From positions 1-33,199 of the forward strand of contig VBJK01000072.1 of assembly GCA_005879655.1 (NCBI GenBank): a stretch of 33,199 nucleotides of DNA, read 5' to 3'. The position numbers and the translations under genes are program-made. Numbering within the stretch: position 1 is the first letter of the stretch; each line of letters begins with the position of its first letter. Source of the stretch: Chloroflexota bacterium. Lineage in GTDB: Bacteria; Chloroflexota; Ktedonobacteria; Ktedonobacterales; Ktedonobacteraceae. Under the pieces are notes generated by a model. The model was not told where the DNA came from and searched no databases. It saw only the letters and a list, made by a program, of their open reading frames with translations. Below, piece after piece: positions 26,173 to 33,199 of the stretch.

Positions 26173-26485
26173 ACGTGTACCTCCAATTTCTAACTGACGA
26201 CTGACTCCTGGCTTTATAGTTTAGCATGTTGCATGGGTGGACTAATAGAGGTATTCTTTGCGACATTGGTGAATGTGGAAATGGTAGGGATTGTGGAGAG
26301 GGAATTATGGTCTGGCTATTGGTGGCGTTGGAGGATTGCTATGACACAATTCCTCTATGCCTCTGTGCTAAGTGGGTATACCGTCTGTTTGACTCTCGTT
26401 CACTAACAGAGCCAAAAAGCCATAGGCCCTTCTCTCCATGTGACATTGCCATAGAATGAGCCGTTGCTATAACAAAGAAGCTGTC
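26173..26485. other. Intergenic region between the ABC operon and the acyltransferase
   Basis: About 310 nt with no credible gene. A 77-codon frame at 26226-26459 has no ribosome site and an unlikely composition. CTATAAAG on the minus strand near 26213 could belong to the ABC promoter, without a clear -35. Nothing else is evident. Confidence 0.5.
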
Positions 26486-26509
26486 CAGGTCGTGCAGAGA
26501 CCTGTTTTT
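26486..26509 (+). terminator. Intrinsic-terminator-like hairpin just before the acyltransferase
   Basis: CAGGTC (26486-26491) pairs with GACCTG (26499-26504) over a 7-nt loop, followed at once by TTTTT (26505-26509). The ribosome site GGGGAG starts at 26510 and the ATG is at 26520. It lies in the leader of the gene, so it may be an attenuator rather than a terminator of an upstream transcript, since no plus-strand gene precedes it closely. Confidence 0.55.
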
Positions 26510-26519
26510 GGGGAGTCTG

Positions 26520-27782
26520 ATGTCAGATAAAAAAACTATCGCCGTACTTGATGGTGTGCGAGCAATCGCCTTTCTGTGTGTGCTCACCTTTCATATTGAT
26601 ATTGTTACCAAAGGTCTTAAACTTTGGGACGCCGCCACCATCGGTCCTATTGCCAGTGGAGTAGCAATGGCGGGCTGGTCAGGTGTCACATTATTTTTTG
26701 TACTATCGGGCTTTCTGCTCTTTATGCCCTATGCGAAAGCGATATTGTTTAATGACGAGTGGCCGCAGATGGGACGCTTCTACTTACGGCGCATGTTGCG
26801 TATATTGCCGGGGTATTATGTTGCGCTCTTCCTACTTATTCTCTTGTTTGATCGGCAATATTTGCGGCTTGACCATTGGAAAGAGATGGCGTTATTTCTG
26901 ACGTTTCTGATGGATGCTACGCGGTTAACATTTCGTAAGCTAAATGGTCCCTTCTGGACGCTAGCGGTAGAGTGGCAATATTATATGCTGCTGCCCTGGC
27001 TTGCGCTGGGGTTTCGCTGGGTATGTCAACGTCTGGGGCGGGCCTCGTTGCAACGGCGCTGGTGGACGCTCGTTGGCTGTCTATGTGCCGTGATGGTATG
27101 GGGTGTTGCAATACGCTTTTGGGGTATCTATTATGCCAGCTATCCTACACAGACCTTCCTTGTACCACGTCCTGTGATCGATGTACTACTCTTCTTTCTC
27201 TTTGGCATCATTGGTAAGTTCCTCGAAGATTTCGCAGTTGGCATGCTGATCAGTTGCTGTTATGTGCTTTCGCAGCGCGTGCTGGCTGATCACAGCTTGC
27301 ATTGGGTGGGTGCTAGCCTGCGTCGTTACAGCCTCTGGCTGTGGGGGAGCGGTGTATTATTGCTATTTTTCATGGCGTTATGGGATACGAAGCATGATTT
27401 CCAGGTGGGTACGTTCTGGAGCTACCTGATACCTCCCTTCGACCAGTTTAGCGAACTCTTCCTATCGCTGGGCTATGGAGCGTGTATGACCGCTATACTC
27501 TTCGGACCAGTCATCCTGCAACGCCCCTTTGCCTGGGGACCACTGCGCTGGCTCGGTCTCATTTCCTATAGTCTATACATCTGGCATTTACCGTTGCTCG
27601 TGCGTTTTAGCTTGTGGATTATGCCTTATACTCAGGGCTGGCATCACTCTGTAGTATATTGCCTGTACTGGTTGTGTGCAGCTGTGATTGTAGTGCCCTG
27701 CTCGTATCTTTTTTATAAGTGTGTGGAGCAGCCCTGGATGTGGTTGAGTAGTAAGTGGTTCGCATCCAGAGCTGCTACCTGA
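26520..27782 (+). CDS. Membrane acyltransferase, OafA/acyltransferase-3 family
   Basis: With the ATG at 26520 (GGGGAG 4 nt upstream) the product is 420 aa; the in-frame TTG at 26508 would fall inside the T-run and ribosome site. It begins IAVLDGVRAIAFLCVLTFHID, with the conserved Arg and the catalytic-type His of the family. GWSGVTLFFVLSGFLL and FYLRRMLRILPGYYVAL follow. About ten membrane helices span the length, ending with LGLISYSLYIWHLPLL and a final helix before VEQPWMW. The family transfers acyl groups to sugars of cell-surface glycans or to lipids and antibiotics. No glycan cluster is adjacent, so the acceptor is unknown. The SGNH domain fused in some relatives is absent. Confidence 0.92.
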   Translation: MSDKKTIAVLDGVRAIAFLCVLTFHIDIVTKGLKLWDAATIGPIASGVAMAGWSGVTLFFVLSGFLLFMPYAKAILFNDEWPQMGRFYLRRMLRILPGYYVALFLLILLFDRQYLRLDHWKEMALFLTFLMDATRLTFRKLNGPFWTLAVEWQYYMLLPWLALGFRWVCQRLGRASLQRRWWTLVGCLCAVMVWGVAIRFWGIYYASYPTQTFLVPRPVIDVLLFFLFGIIGKFLEDFAVGMLISCCYVLSQRVLADHSLHWVGASLRRYSLWLWGSGVLLLFFMALWDTKHDFQVGTFWSYLIPPFDQFSELFLSLGYGACMTAILFGPVILQRPFAWGPLRWLGLISYSLYIWHLPLLVRFSLWIMPYTQGWHHSVVYCLYWLCAAVIVVPCSYLFYKCVEQPWMWLSSKWFASRAAT

Positions 27783-27785
27783 TGC

Positions 27786-27808
27786 TGAGAAAGAACCTTA
27801 CTTTCTCA
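27786..27808. terminator. Hairpin between convergent genes
   Basis: TGAGAAAG (27786-27793) pairs with CTTTCTCA (27801-27808) across a 7-nt loop. It starts 4 nt after the acyltransferase stop and overlaps the last codons of the small minus-strand gene. Confidence 0.55.
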
Positions 27809-28034
27809 TACTTCTAAAATAGCTCACCAGTGCTCTTAGTATATTATATTGTTTTAGCTGTTTTATCGCTCGTAGTACCCTGATCACATGTATCGGCTCA
27901 GTCTGATGAGGTAGGACTGGCGGTGGTGTGAGACTGCGCCAGGCAGGTAAGATGAATGTATCTACGTCGCTATTCCAGCGTTTATCGGGTTGCGATGGTG
28001 GCAATTTACCTTGCACATGTTCTTGATCATCCAT
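27798..28034 (-). CDS. Small hypothetical protein downstream of the permease
   Basis: I use the ATG at 28034 (78 aa), which has GAAGGAAG 7 nt upstream; the frame is open to 28055. I recognise no family. The first half is acidic and polar, followed by FILPAWRSLTPPPVLP and a basic helix IHVIRVLRAIKQLKQYNILRALVSYFRSM that could be amphipathic. There is no signal peptide or membrane helix. It begins 41 nt after the permease stop on the same strand and is probably co-transcribed with it. It could be a permease partner, but there is no direct evidence. Confidence 0.55.
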   Translation of the reverse strand: MDDQEHVQGKLPPSQPDKRWNSDVDTFILPAWRSLTPPPVLPHQTEPIHVIRVLRAIKQLKQYNILRALVSYFRSMRK

Positions 28035-28075
28035 AAAAGTTCTTCCTTCTTTCACATGTCTATTTGTTCATCGTA

Positions 28076-29587
28076 TTAATTATTGGGAAAATCTTGCCAA
28101 TGAGCTTCGCTATTGGCTACCATGCTGCCAGTGGCTCCCATGAACAGAAAGAACAACGTCAGGCTACCTACTAAATACCACCATTGATCATTGCTGATAA
28201 GAGTCGCATCCCAGGAATTGAGCAAGGTATCGATGATCGTAAGTAGGCAACTGATAGTGCCCAAGAGGCAGCAGATACATAAAATGGGCATAGGAAAGAT
28301 GCGGTGTAAATGGAAGTGTTGGCGTTGGCGCAGATAGCAAGCGGCGAGGTCAATAAAGAGAAACGCCGCTGAGATCGCCCAGACGAGTGTTGCTGCGGCT
28401 TGGCTGACCAGACTAGCTTGGTGTGCCAGTTTCATCTGGTCACTGTAAAGTTTAGCCAGTGGGATGCCGATAAAGATAAGCAACGTGAAGAGTACTGCAA
28501 TGATGGTTTGCAGTGCGATAGCATGCACAGGCACGCGGTCTTTATTGAGCTTGCCGAATCCTAGAGGCAAGCAACGGTCAATACCGCCGATCAGCAATAG
28601 GCGAGCATAGAGGTAATGGTAAACTAGAATAGTAGCAAAAAAGGAACCCATGAAGCAGATGGCTGTAATATTTCCCAGGCCCTTGCCAAGCGTTTTATCG
28701 ACGATAGCGACAAAGACAAAGGCATCTGTATAGGCAGTGTGGTTTCCCTGCACAATCAGGACAGATAAACTGTCAGCAAGGTAGACCAGGAACAGGATCA
28801 GCGCGCCCCACATAAGGTGGCGCTTAATCACATGGCGTCCAGTTATTTCACCTGCCAGGTTGAGGGGTCCCTCCGTGCCGATATAGGCAAATGCAACGAG
28901 ACCAAACAGCACATAGTTATCGGGTTTGAGCTGCCAGTTGTCCCAGCGCATGAAATCGACACTCATATGGTGCCCTGTAAGTAGCCATACACAGGCAGCA
29001 GCACTCACCAGCAACGAGCCAAGGAACAGCAGGCCCACGAGCATATTGATAAGCTTCTGTACCATTTGGAAGCGTTGCATAGAGACAATACCAGCCAAGA
29101 CCAAAATCAGACAAATAACGCATCCTTCTTGCCAGGGCTGTACCAGCCAGCCTTTACGCATAGCTTGCATATAGGTGACAAGGAGATCAGCGAAACTGGA
29201 GGAGATCAAAACGCCAGGAAACCAAGCGCAAAAGCCTGAAAAGAAGCTCCAGTAGCCGCCGAGTACCCGGTGAGTCCAGTTGTAAAGCGCTCCCTCATAG
29301 GGAAACATCACACCTAATTGCATCGTTGCGATTAAACACGGCAGAAAAAACGTCACTGCAAGCAGTGCTAGATACGTCAGTGCTGCCGGGCCAGCTGGCG
29401 CGACTATCGCGGCAAACGAGACAAAGTATGTAGAGATAACAAACGTCGTGGTCATATCCCATGTCGTCAAGATCTGAGGCATAACGCGGGGGATATACTC
29501 TTCTGAGACAAGCCCTGCTATCTCCCGATTTGCGGCATCTGTTTGTTTTCTAGAAACGGCGGGCAATATTTTTTCATAGCTAGCCAT
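28076..29587 (-). CDS. APC-superfamily amino-acid permease/antiporter
   Basis: About 503 aa from the ATG at 29587 (GGGAG 13 nt upstream); the track-long frame starts at a TTG at 29614. About 12 membrane helices are seen, with a hydrophilic 40-residue N-terminus. PQILTTWDMTTTFVIST begins helix 1, with a breaker-type TTWD rather than the common GxG. VMFPYEGALYNWTHRVLGGYWSFFSGFCAWFPG is the APC pattern of helices 2-3. The layout resembles amino-acid/amine antiporters of decarboxylation systems. It is divergent from a PLP decarboxylase, so an amino-acid/amine exchange is plausible; the substrate is unknown. Last in its transcript is a small protein. Confidence 0.88.
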   Translation of the reverse strand: MASYEKILPAVSRKQTDAANREIAGLVSEEYIPRVMPQILTTWDMTTTFVISTYFVSFAAIVAPAGPAALTYLALLAVTFFLPCLIATMQLGVMFPYEGALYNWTHRVLGGYWSFFSGFCAWFPGVLISSSFADLLVTYMQAMRKGWLVQPWQEGCVICLILVLAGIVSMQRFQMVQKLINMLVGLLFLGSLLVSAAACVWLLTGHHMSVDFMRWDNWQLKPDNYVLFGLVAFAYIGTEGPLNLAGEITGRHVIKRHLMWGALILFLVYLADSLSVLIVQGNHTAYTDAFVFVAIVDKTLGKGLGNITAICFMGSFFATILVYHYLYARLLLIGGIDRCLPLGFGKLNKDRVPVHAIALQTIIAVLFTLLIFIGIPLAKLYSDQMKLAHQASLVSQAAATLVWAISAAFLFIDLAACYLRQRQHFHLHRIFPMPILCICCLLGTISCLLTIIDTLLNSWDATLISNDQWWYLVGSLTLFFLFMGATGSMVANSEAHWQDFPNN

Positions 29588-29676
29588 AGTAAGTGTATTT
29601 CTCCCTTGCAACATCGTTCACTTGCCACAAGCAATGTTGAACCCTCGTAAAAATGGCTTGTACATCTAGCGACGAT

Positions 29677-29706
29677 AGCATATCACAATGGATTTCTATA
29701 TGTAAA
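29677..29706 (-). promoter_or_regulatory. Possible promoter of the permease gene
   Basis: On the minus strand: TTTACA (29706-29701), an 18-nt spacer, then TATGCT (29682-29677). It would start transcription about 80 nt before the ATG at 29587. The -10 match is fair, and the surrounding DNA is very AT-rich, so chance matches are likely. Confidence 0.4.
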
Positions 29707-29819
29707 GCAGATGGCTATCAATATTTTACTTGTAACTCTAAAATTATTAATCTGTAATAAATATATAAAAATTTCTTAATGAAGAACGCAAGTTAATAGG
29801 AATTTTTGAATATATCACA

Positions 29820-29848
29820 TTGACGTTTGCTAGATATTTTTTTACAAT
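29820..29848 (+). promoter_or_regulatory. Consensus sigma-70 type promoter of the decarboxylase
   Basis: TTGACG (29820-29825), a 17-nt spacer and TACAAT (29843-29848). The start of transcription is expected near 29855, placing the first base of the first hairpin (29860) at about nucleotide 6 of the RNA. An AT-rich stretch precedes it (29690-29815). Confidence 0.75.
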
Positions 29849-29854
29849 AGTTGC

Positions 29855-30007
29855 AGTAAGGGGTTTGAGCCGTTTTCATCTGGGAACGGCTCCCCGTAGG
29901 GGATGAAATGTATGCGAGGCAAGGGGATCACCCCAAGCCCACAAGTAAGGAATGCTGGCTGCCGCCCTGTGTCTCAATGACAGGGGTAACTGCTAGCGGA
30001 GGTTTTG
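29855..30007 (+). promoter_or_regulatory. Structured 5' leader of the decarboxylase mRNA (candidate riboregulator)
   Basis: About 150 nt hold three hairpins. H1 (29860-29895): GGGG...GAGCCGTT pairs with AACGGCTC...CCC. H2 (29918-29939): GGC-AA-GGGG-ATCA-CCCC-AA-GCC, a symmetric internal loop. H3 (29954-29997): the outer stem GCTGGC/GCTAGC encloses CCCTGT/ACAGGG, with its base next to the ribosome site GGAGG (29998-30002). H1 competes with a second fold: TTTCATC (29874-29880) with GATGAAA (29902-29908), plus GGGA/TCCC inside. A 22-codon ORF (29912-29980) runs through H2 and H3, with AGGGG 9 nt upstream. It does not match any riboswitch consensus I can recall. An ordinary structured UTR is the alternative. 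Confidence 0.55.
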
Positions 30008-31552
30008 ATGATAGTTGATCCAGCGCAGTCATCAATAACTGGTGATATGGATGTGGAGGCCCTGCGTCGTTACGGGCATCAGATCGTGGATTGGATAGCT
30101 GACTACCTGGCAAATGGTACGAAGGAAGTTTCGGTGCTTTCGCAAGCGCTACCCGGTGATATTCGGCGCTCATTGCCGGTTGGACCTCCATTGTTGCCTG
30201 AGAGCATGGAGACTATTCTAGCGGATATTGACCGTGTGGTTATGCCTGGTATTACGCATTTGAACTCTGGTAGATTTATGGGCTACTTTAGTGTGGGGAG
30301 TTCTGGTCCAAGCATTTTGGGTGATATGTTTGATTCCGTACTCGATGTGACAAGAATGCTCTGGCGTACCTCTCCGGCGGCAACTGAACTGGAGCAGGTA
30401 ACACTAGATTGGCTGCGCCAGATGTTGGGATTGCCTGGCCCGCTCTTTGGTATGCTCCATCACAACTCGGCGATTATCAACGCGTTGGTCGCGGCACGAG
30501 AAACGATCCAGAACTTGCACATTCGCCAGCACGGTATGGCTGGTCGTAGTGAGGTACCACGACTTCGTTGTTATGCATCGGAGGAAGCACATTCTTCGAT
30601 TGAAAAAGCGGCGATCGTGCTGGGCCTGGGTCAGGATGGTCTGCGCAAGATTGGTACCGATAACATGTTTCGTATGGATGTTGAGCAGCTCGAACGCGCT
30701 ATTACGGAGGATATCCGCGATGGTTGGTATCCCTTTGCCGTTGTCGCTACCGTTGGTACTACATCAACGGCAAGTGTTGATCCTGTCGAGTGCATTGCTG
30801 ATATCTGTGAGCGTTACGGTCTCTGGCTGCATGTTGATGCCGCATATGCAGGTGCTGCGGCCATTGTGCCCAATTTTCGTTGGGTCTTAGCTGGTTGTGA
30901 GCGGGCTGATACACTGACTATCAATCCTCATAAGTGGCTATTCACATCGTTTGGTTGTAGTGTCTTTTATACGCGCCGTCCTGACATCGTTAAATCCACA
31001 TTTAACCTCACACCCGATTACTTACAAAGTGCTGAGGGTGAGCAGGATGAAGCAATCAATTTGATGGATTATGACGCCGCGCTCCCACATCGTTTTCCGG
31101 CATTGCGCCTATGGATGGTCATGCGCTATTTTGGCCAACATGGTTTAATTGCGCGCATCAGTGAGCACTGTCATCTGGCGTTGATCTTGTCACAATGGGT
31201 TGAAGAGATAGCAAATTTTGAACTGATGGCTCCTACACTTCTGAGTGTTGTTTGTTTTCGTGCACATCCCTATGGAATGGATGATGAGGAACAATTAAAT
31301 ATCCTCAACGAGCACGTCATGAACCGCGTTAACGCCACTGGACGCTACTTTCTCTCGCATACAAAGGTACGTGGCAAAGTGACGTTGCGTGTGGCAATAG
31401 GCAATATTCGTACGACTGAGGCGGACGTGCACGGTATCTGGGAGGCCATTCAAGCGGCTTTGCGTGCTGAGCTAGGATTGGTCAAAGGGTTTTGGTCTAG
31501 CAGCCGACAGGGTGTATTACGTGTGGTCAGGTTGTCTTGTTATGCGTTGTAG
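30008..31552 (+). CDS. Group II pyridoxal-phosphate amino-acid decarboxylase, aromatic-amino-acid type
   Basis: With the ATG at 30008 (GGAGG 5 nt upstream) the product is 514 aa. It carries the group II decarboxylase markers: the ring-stacking His194 (SEEAHSS), Asp277 binding the pyridine N (LHVDAAYAG) and the PLP lysine Lys309 (TINPHKWLF). Their spacing closely follows aromatic L-amino-acid decarboxylase. The N-terminus (MDVEALRRYGHQIVDWIADYLA) is also of that type. In the phosphate loop the usual TxSxA-like motif reads HHNSAIIN. Length is normal. The enzyme should be cytoplasmic and make an amine and CO2 from an aromatic amino acid or relative; the substrate cannot be fixed here. It is divergent from the permease and has a structured leader. 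Confidence 0.92.
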   Translation: MIVDPAQSSITGDMDVEALRRYGHQIVDWIADYLANGTKEVSVLSQALPGDIRRSLPVGPPLLPESMETILADIDRVVMPGITHLNSGRFMGYFSVGSSGPSILGDMFDSVLDVTRMLWRTSPAATELEQVTLDWLRQMLGLPGPLFGMLHHNSAIINALVAARETIQNLHIRQHGMAGRSEVPRLRCYASEEAHSSIEKAAIVLGLGQDGLRKIGTDNMFRMDVEQLERAITEDIRDGWYPFAVVATVGTTSTASVDPVECIADICERYGLWLHVDAAYAGAAAIVPNFRWVLAGCERADTLTINPHKWLFTSFGCSVFYTRRPDIVKSTFNLTPDYLQSAEGEQDEAINLMDYDAALPHRFPALRLWMVMRYFGQHGLIARISEHCHLALILSQWVEEIANFELMAPTLLSVVCFRAHPYGMDDEEQLNILNEHVMNRVNATGRYFLSHTKVRGKVTLRVAIGNIRTTEADVHGIWEAIQAALRAELGLVKGFWSSSRQGVLRVVRLSCYAL

Positions 31553-31620
31553 GTAGCTGTGCAATTCATTGTGCTTGATCTATCACTGTATAAACCGGCA
31601 GCAATGAATTGTACGGCTAC
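31553..31620. repeat. Palindromic intergenic repeat of the GCAATTCATTG type
   Basis: GTAGCTGTGCAATTCATTG (31553-31571) pairs with CAATGAATTGTACGGCTAC (31602-31620), differing only at two G-U compatible positions. It directly follows the decarboxylase stop codon. Its arms share the GTAGCYGYGCAATnnnTTG pattern with units A and B at 2132-2283, so the two loci belong to one repeat family. It may terminate transcription between the convergent decarboxylase and secreted-protein genes. Confidence 0.8.
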
Positions 31621-31645
31621 AGAGCTGTATTTCTGACGCAGGTGC

Positions 31646-32785
31646 TCAAATGAGATGAGTTGTGCCGCTCAAGAGCAAACTATCCCCAGCTGCACAGGGA
31701 ACATGGTTATTGGCTCCAATGACTGCATTGGTCACGGTAAACTTTCCGGCTAATGCACCATTCAGCCTTGTGTTTAGCGCCTGCTCAATCTGCTGATTGT
31801 AGGCGTTTTCGGGAAATGTAAAGACGAGGACCGTGGCGTTGGTTTTCACAACCTTGATCGCCAGGTTGCCGTTGAGCGCTATAGGATCAGCATAGGTGGT
31901 TGCTGTCGCTACTTTCACCATGCCCAATGCGATGTCGGACGTGATGACGAGCTGGCTACCCCGTACGGAGATACGAATGTTTTGCGCGTTCAGTGCTCCG
32001 TTGATCGGCAATGTGCCAATGCTAGCACCCAGCGAGGCCAGCGACGAAGCAGGAATTTCAACATAAGCGGTGGTACTCGCCAGTGGCATTGCTGGTGAAA
32101 ATGTTGTGTCAGGTTGCTGAAACGAAGCCTGTGCAAAACTGGTCTGTCGTACCTGAGCGTTAGCGTGTGCTCCAGAAGAGCCAAGCGAGGTCGGAATGTT
32201 CAGGTTCACTCCTAGCATAGCATCACCACAGGATGGTGTTGTAGCAATGCTATGCAACTGACCAATAGGGAGCGTTACCGGAGTGAGCGGGCCATTAGCG
32301 AGGGCTGGACTCCCGTTCATAGCTTGCGCGCTGACCTGAATGGTTGACGCATTCTCTACGCTAAACTTGACGAGCATACTGGCAGCAATGGGTTGTGGGT
32401 CGCCGGGATAGAGACTCACTTGTATATTGGCAACGAGGCCATCCTGTTGTGTTGTAAGACTCGTCAGCGTTGCTGAGGGCTGAATGAGCGTATTCACCAT
32501 TTGAGAAGCCCAGCCACGGTTGGCAACTGGCAGCTGGTTAAGCAATGTATTAAGCCCGTCGTTTACTGCCTGTGGTACTTGCTGGTCCATGCGGCTCTGA
32601 AAGAGGGACTGGAGTGTTGCCGTTGCCAGATAAAAGGTGGCGTTAATCGTTGTTGCAGCATTGTTTTGCTTCTGCTGCTGCGTGCGGTGGGCAGCACTCA
32701 CAGACGGTGTCAGCAAGAGGGTCAGGAGGAGCGCCAGTGCTACCAGCAACCCACTCTTGCCAAAAAGATAGGTACTCTGTTTCAT
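31646..32785 (-). CDS. Exported protein of unknown function, paralogue of its upstream neighbour
   Basis: I use the second of two adjacent ATGs (32785; AAAGGAGG ends 4 nt upstream), giving 380 aa or one fewer. The signal peptide is clear: KQSTYLFGK, a Leu-rich core, then VSAAH as the likely cleavage site. The mature part is rich in Ala, Thr, Gln, Asn and Ser, with beta-strand alternation. Features include TINATFYLATATLQSLFQSRM and a C-terminal block NAYNQQIEQALNTRLNGAL...VIGANNHVPCAAGDSLLLSGTTH with one of two cysteines. That block aligns with the end of the truncated neighbour. I recognise no named family; a fold like secreted lipid-binding tubular proteins is possible. It is second of at least two genes, with a 20-nt gap to the one upstream. 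Confidence 0.7.
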   Translation of the reverse strand: MKQSTYLFGKSGLLVALALLLTLLLTPSVSAAHRTQQQKQNNAATTINATFYLATATLQSLFQSRMDQQVPQAVNDGLNTLLNQLPVANRGWASQMVNTLIQPSATLTSLTTQQDGLVANIQVSLYPGDPQPIAASMLVKFSVENASTIQVSAQAMNGSPALANGPLTPVTLPIGQLHSIATTPSCGDAMLGVNLNIPTSLGSSGAHANAQVRQTSFAQASFQQPDTTFSPAMPLASTTAYVEIPASSLASLGASIGTLPINGALNAQNIRISVRGSQLVITSDIALGMVKVATATTYADPIALNGNLAIKVVKTNATVLVFTFPENAYNQQIEQALNTRLNGALAGKFTVTNAVIGANNHVPCAAGDSLLLSGTTHLI

Positions 32786-32805
32786 CATTCCTCCTTTAAT
32801 AACAG

Positions 32806-33199
32806 CTATTGCGGTAATAACTTATTGAAATCAATGGGTCCAGTAAAACAAAATGGTGCAGGTTTTGTCTGTACTGTAGCACCTGGAAGGGGCGGCGTCT
32901 CTATTTCTAACACGAACATCTCAGTTCCATTGTTGCAAGCAAGCGTGGCGCTGGTATGTGCTGAGATGAGCCTGACATTTTTGAGATGACCTCGCAGTGC
33001 AGGCATAATCGTGTTGTTGAAGAGCTGGTTTATCGCATTTTGCATGTTCGCTGTGGCGGCTGGCCCGGCGTCCAGCCCGTCGCGCGTAAGACGAGTGACA
33101 TGCAGTTGTAGATTTTGTTGCTGATCCAGCCCAAGTGTGCCATCCAGCTCAATGGGCATACTACGATGGATGCCATTTGCATCGATGTGCAGCTTCAAG
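32806..33199 (-). CDS. Exported-type protein paralogue, N-terminus beyond the window
   Basis: The frame is open to the window edge, so only the last 131 codons are seen and the TTG near 33198 is not a real start. The segment has a beta-rich part (LDGTLGLDQQQNLQLHVTRLTRDGLDAG), then MQNAINQLFNNTIMPAL, LKNVRLISAHTSATLACNNGTEMFVLEIET and a Pro-rich tail. This order matches the end of the downstream protein (QQIEQALNTRLNGAL, VTNAVIGANN, CAAGDSLLLSGT), so the pair are probable tandem paralogues in one transcript, 20 nt apart. A signal peptide is expected upstream but cannot be seen. Confidence 0.65.
   Translation of the reverse strand, partial: LKLHIDANGIHRSMPIELDGTLGLDQQQNLQLHVTRLTRDGLDAGPAATANMQNAINQLFNNTIMPALRGHLKNVRLISAHTSATLACNNGTEMFVLEIETPPLPGATVQTKPAPFCFTGPIDFNKLLPQ

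Noticed and set aside
26226..26459. 77-codon plus-strand frame before the acyltransferase
   Set aside because: There is no ribosome site, the composition is rich in Cys, Trp and Gly with no family look, and the frame stops short of the hairpin. It is probably chance.

Overview
The window looks like a chromosomal stretch of a spore-forming, filamentous member of the Chloroflexota, most likely class Ktedonobacteria. This is an inference. It rests on the gene content (an ECF sigma factor paired with a membrane WD40 protein, very long TPR proteins with Pro/Ala linkers, small CxxC proteins, a DUF512/PDZ radical-SAM protein beside lon and a Bacillus-like IspH), on the moderate base composition, on some likely TTG starts, and on intergenic palindromes of the GCGCAATTCATTGCGC type. 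I see no phage genes, transposases, CRISPR arrays, tRNA or rRNA genes.

Left part (1-7.8 kb): a protein with a degenerate response-regulator domain, a long disordered linker and MshEN-like C-terminal repeats is followed by an interleaved inverted-repeat cluster. A minus-strand stress and quality-control run follows (hsp20 - lon - DUF512 radical SAM), with a good sigma-70 type promoter in front of hsp20. A divergent promoter drives a small Trp-rich protein of unknown function.

Middle left (8-17.3 kb, mostly plus strand): a 144-aa protein resembling only the NADPH-binding domain of glutamyl-tRNA reductase, then ispH (isoprenoid biosynthesis), a helicase-associated-domain protein without a motor, a YajQ-family nucleotide-binding protein with an odd C-terminus, and a 1368-aa TPR scaffold. 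A long hairpin separates these from a convergent small CxxC protein.

Middle right (17.4-26.2 kb): a membrane-anchored sulfite-oxidase-fold molybdoenzyme is divergent from an ECF sigma factor, whose downstream neighbour is a membrane protein with a complete seven-repeat WD40 propeller (probable anti-sigma/sensor). Next are a membrane-anchored clan GH-A glycosidase, a perfect 41-bp inverted repeat covering the ends of two convergent genes, and a two-gene heterodimeric ABC exporter with one degenerate ATP site.

Right part (26.5-33.2 kb): an OafA-type acyltransferase preceded by a terminator-like hairpin; a small hypothetical protein behind an APC amino-acid permease; and, divergent from the permease, an aromatic-amino-acid-type PLP decarboxylase. 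A consensus promoter places three consecutive hairpins, with an alternative fold for the first, in the roughly 150-nt leader of the decarboxylase. This is the best candidate for an undescribed regulatory element here. The window ends with two paralogous exported proteins, one of them cut by the edge.
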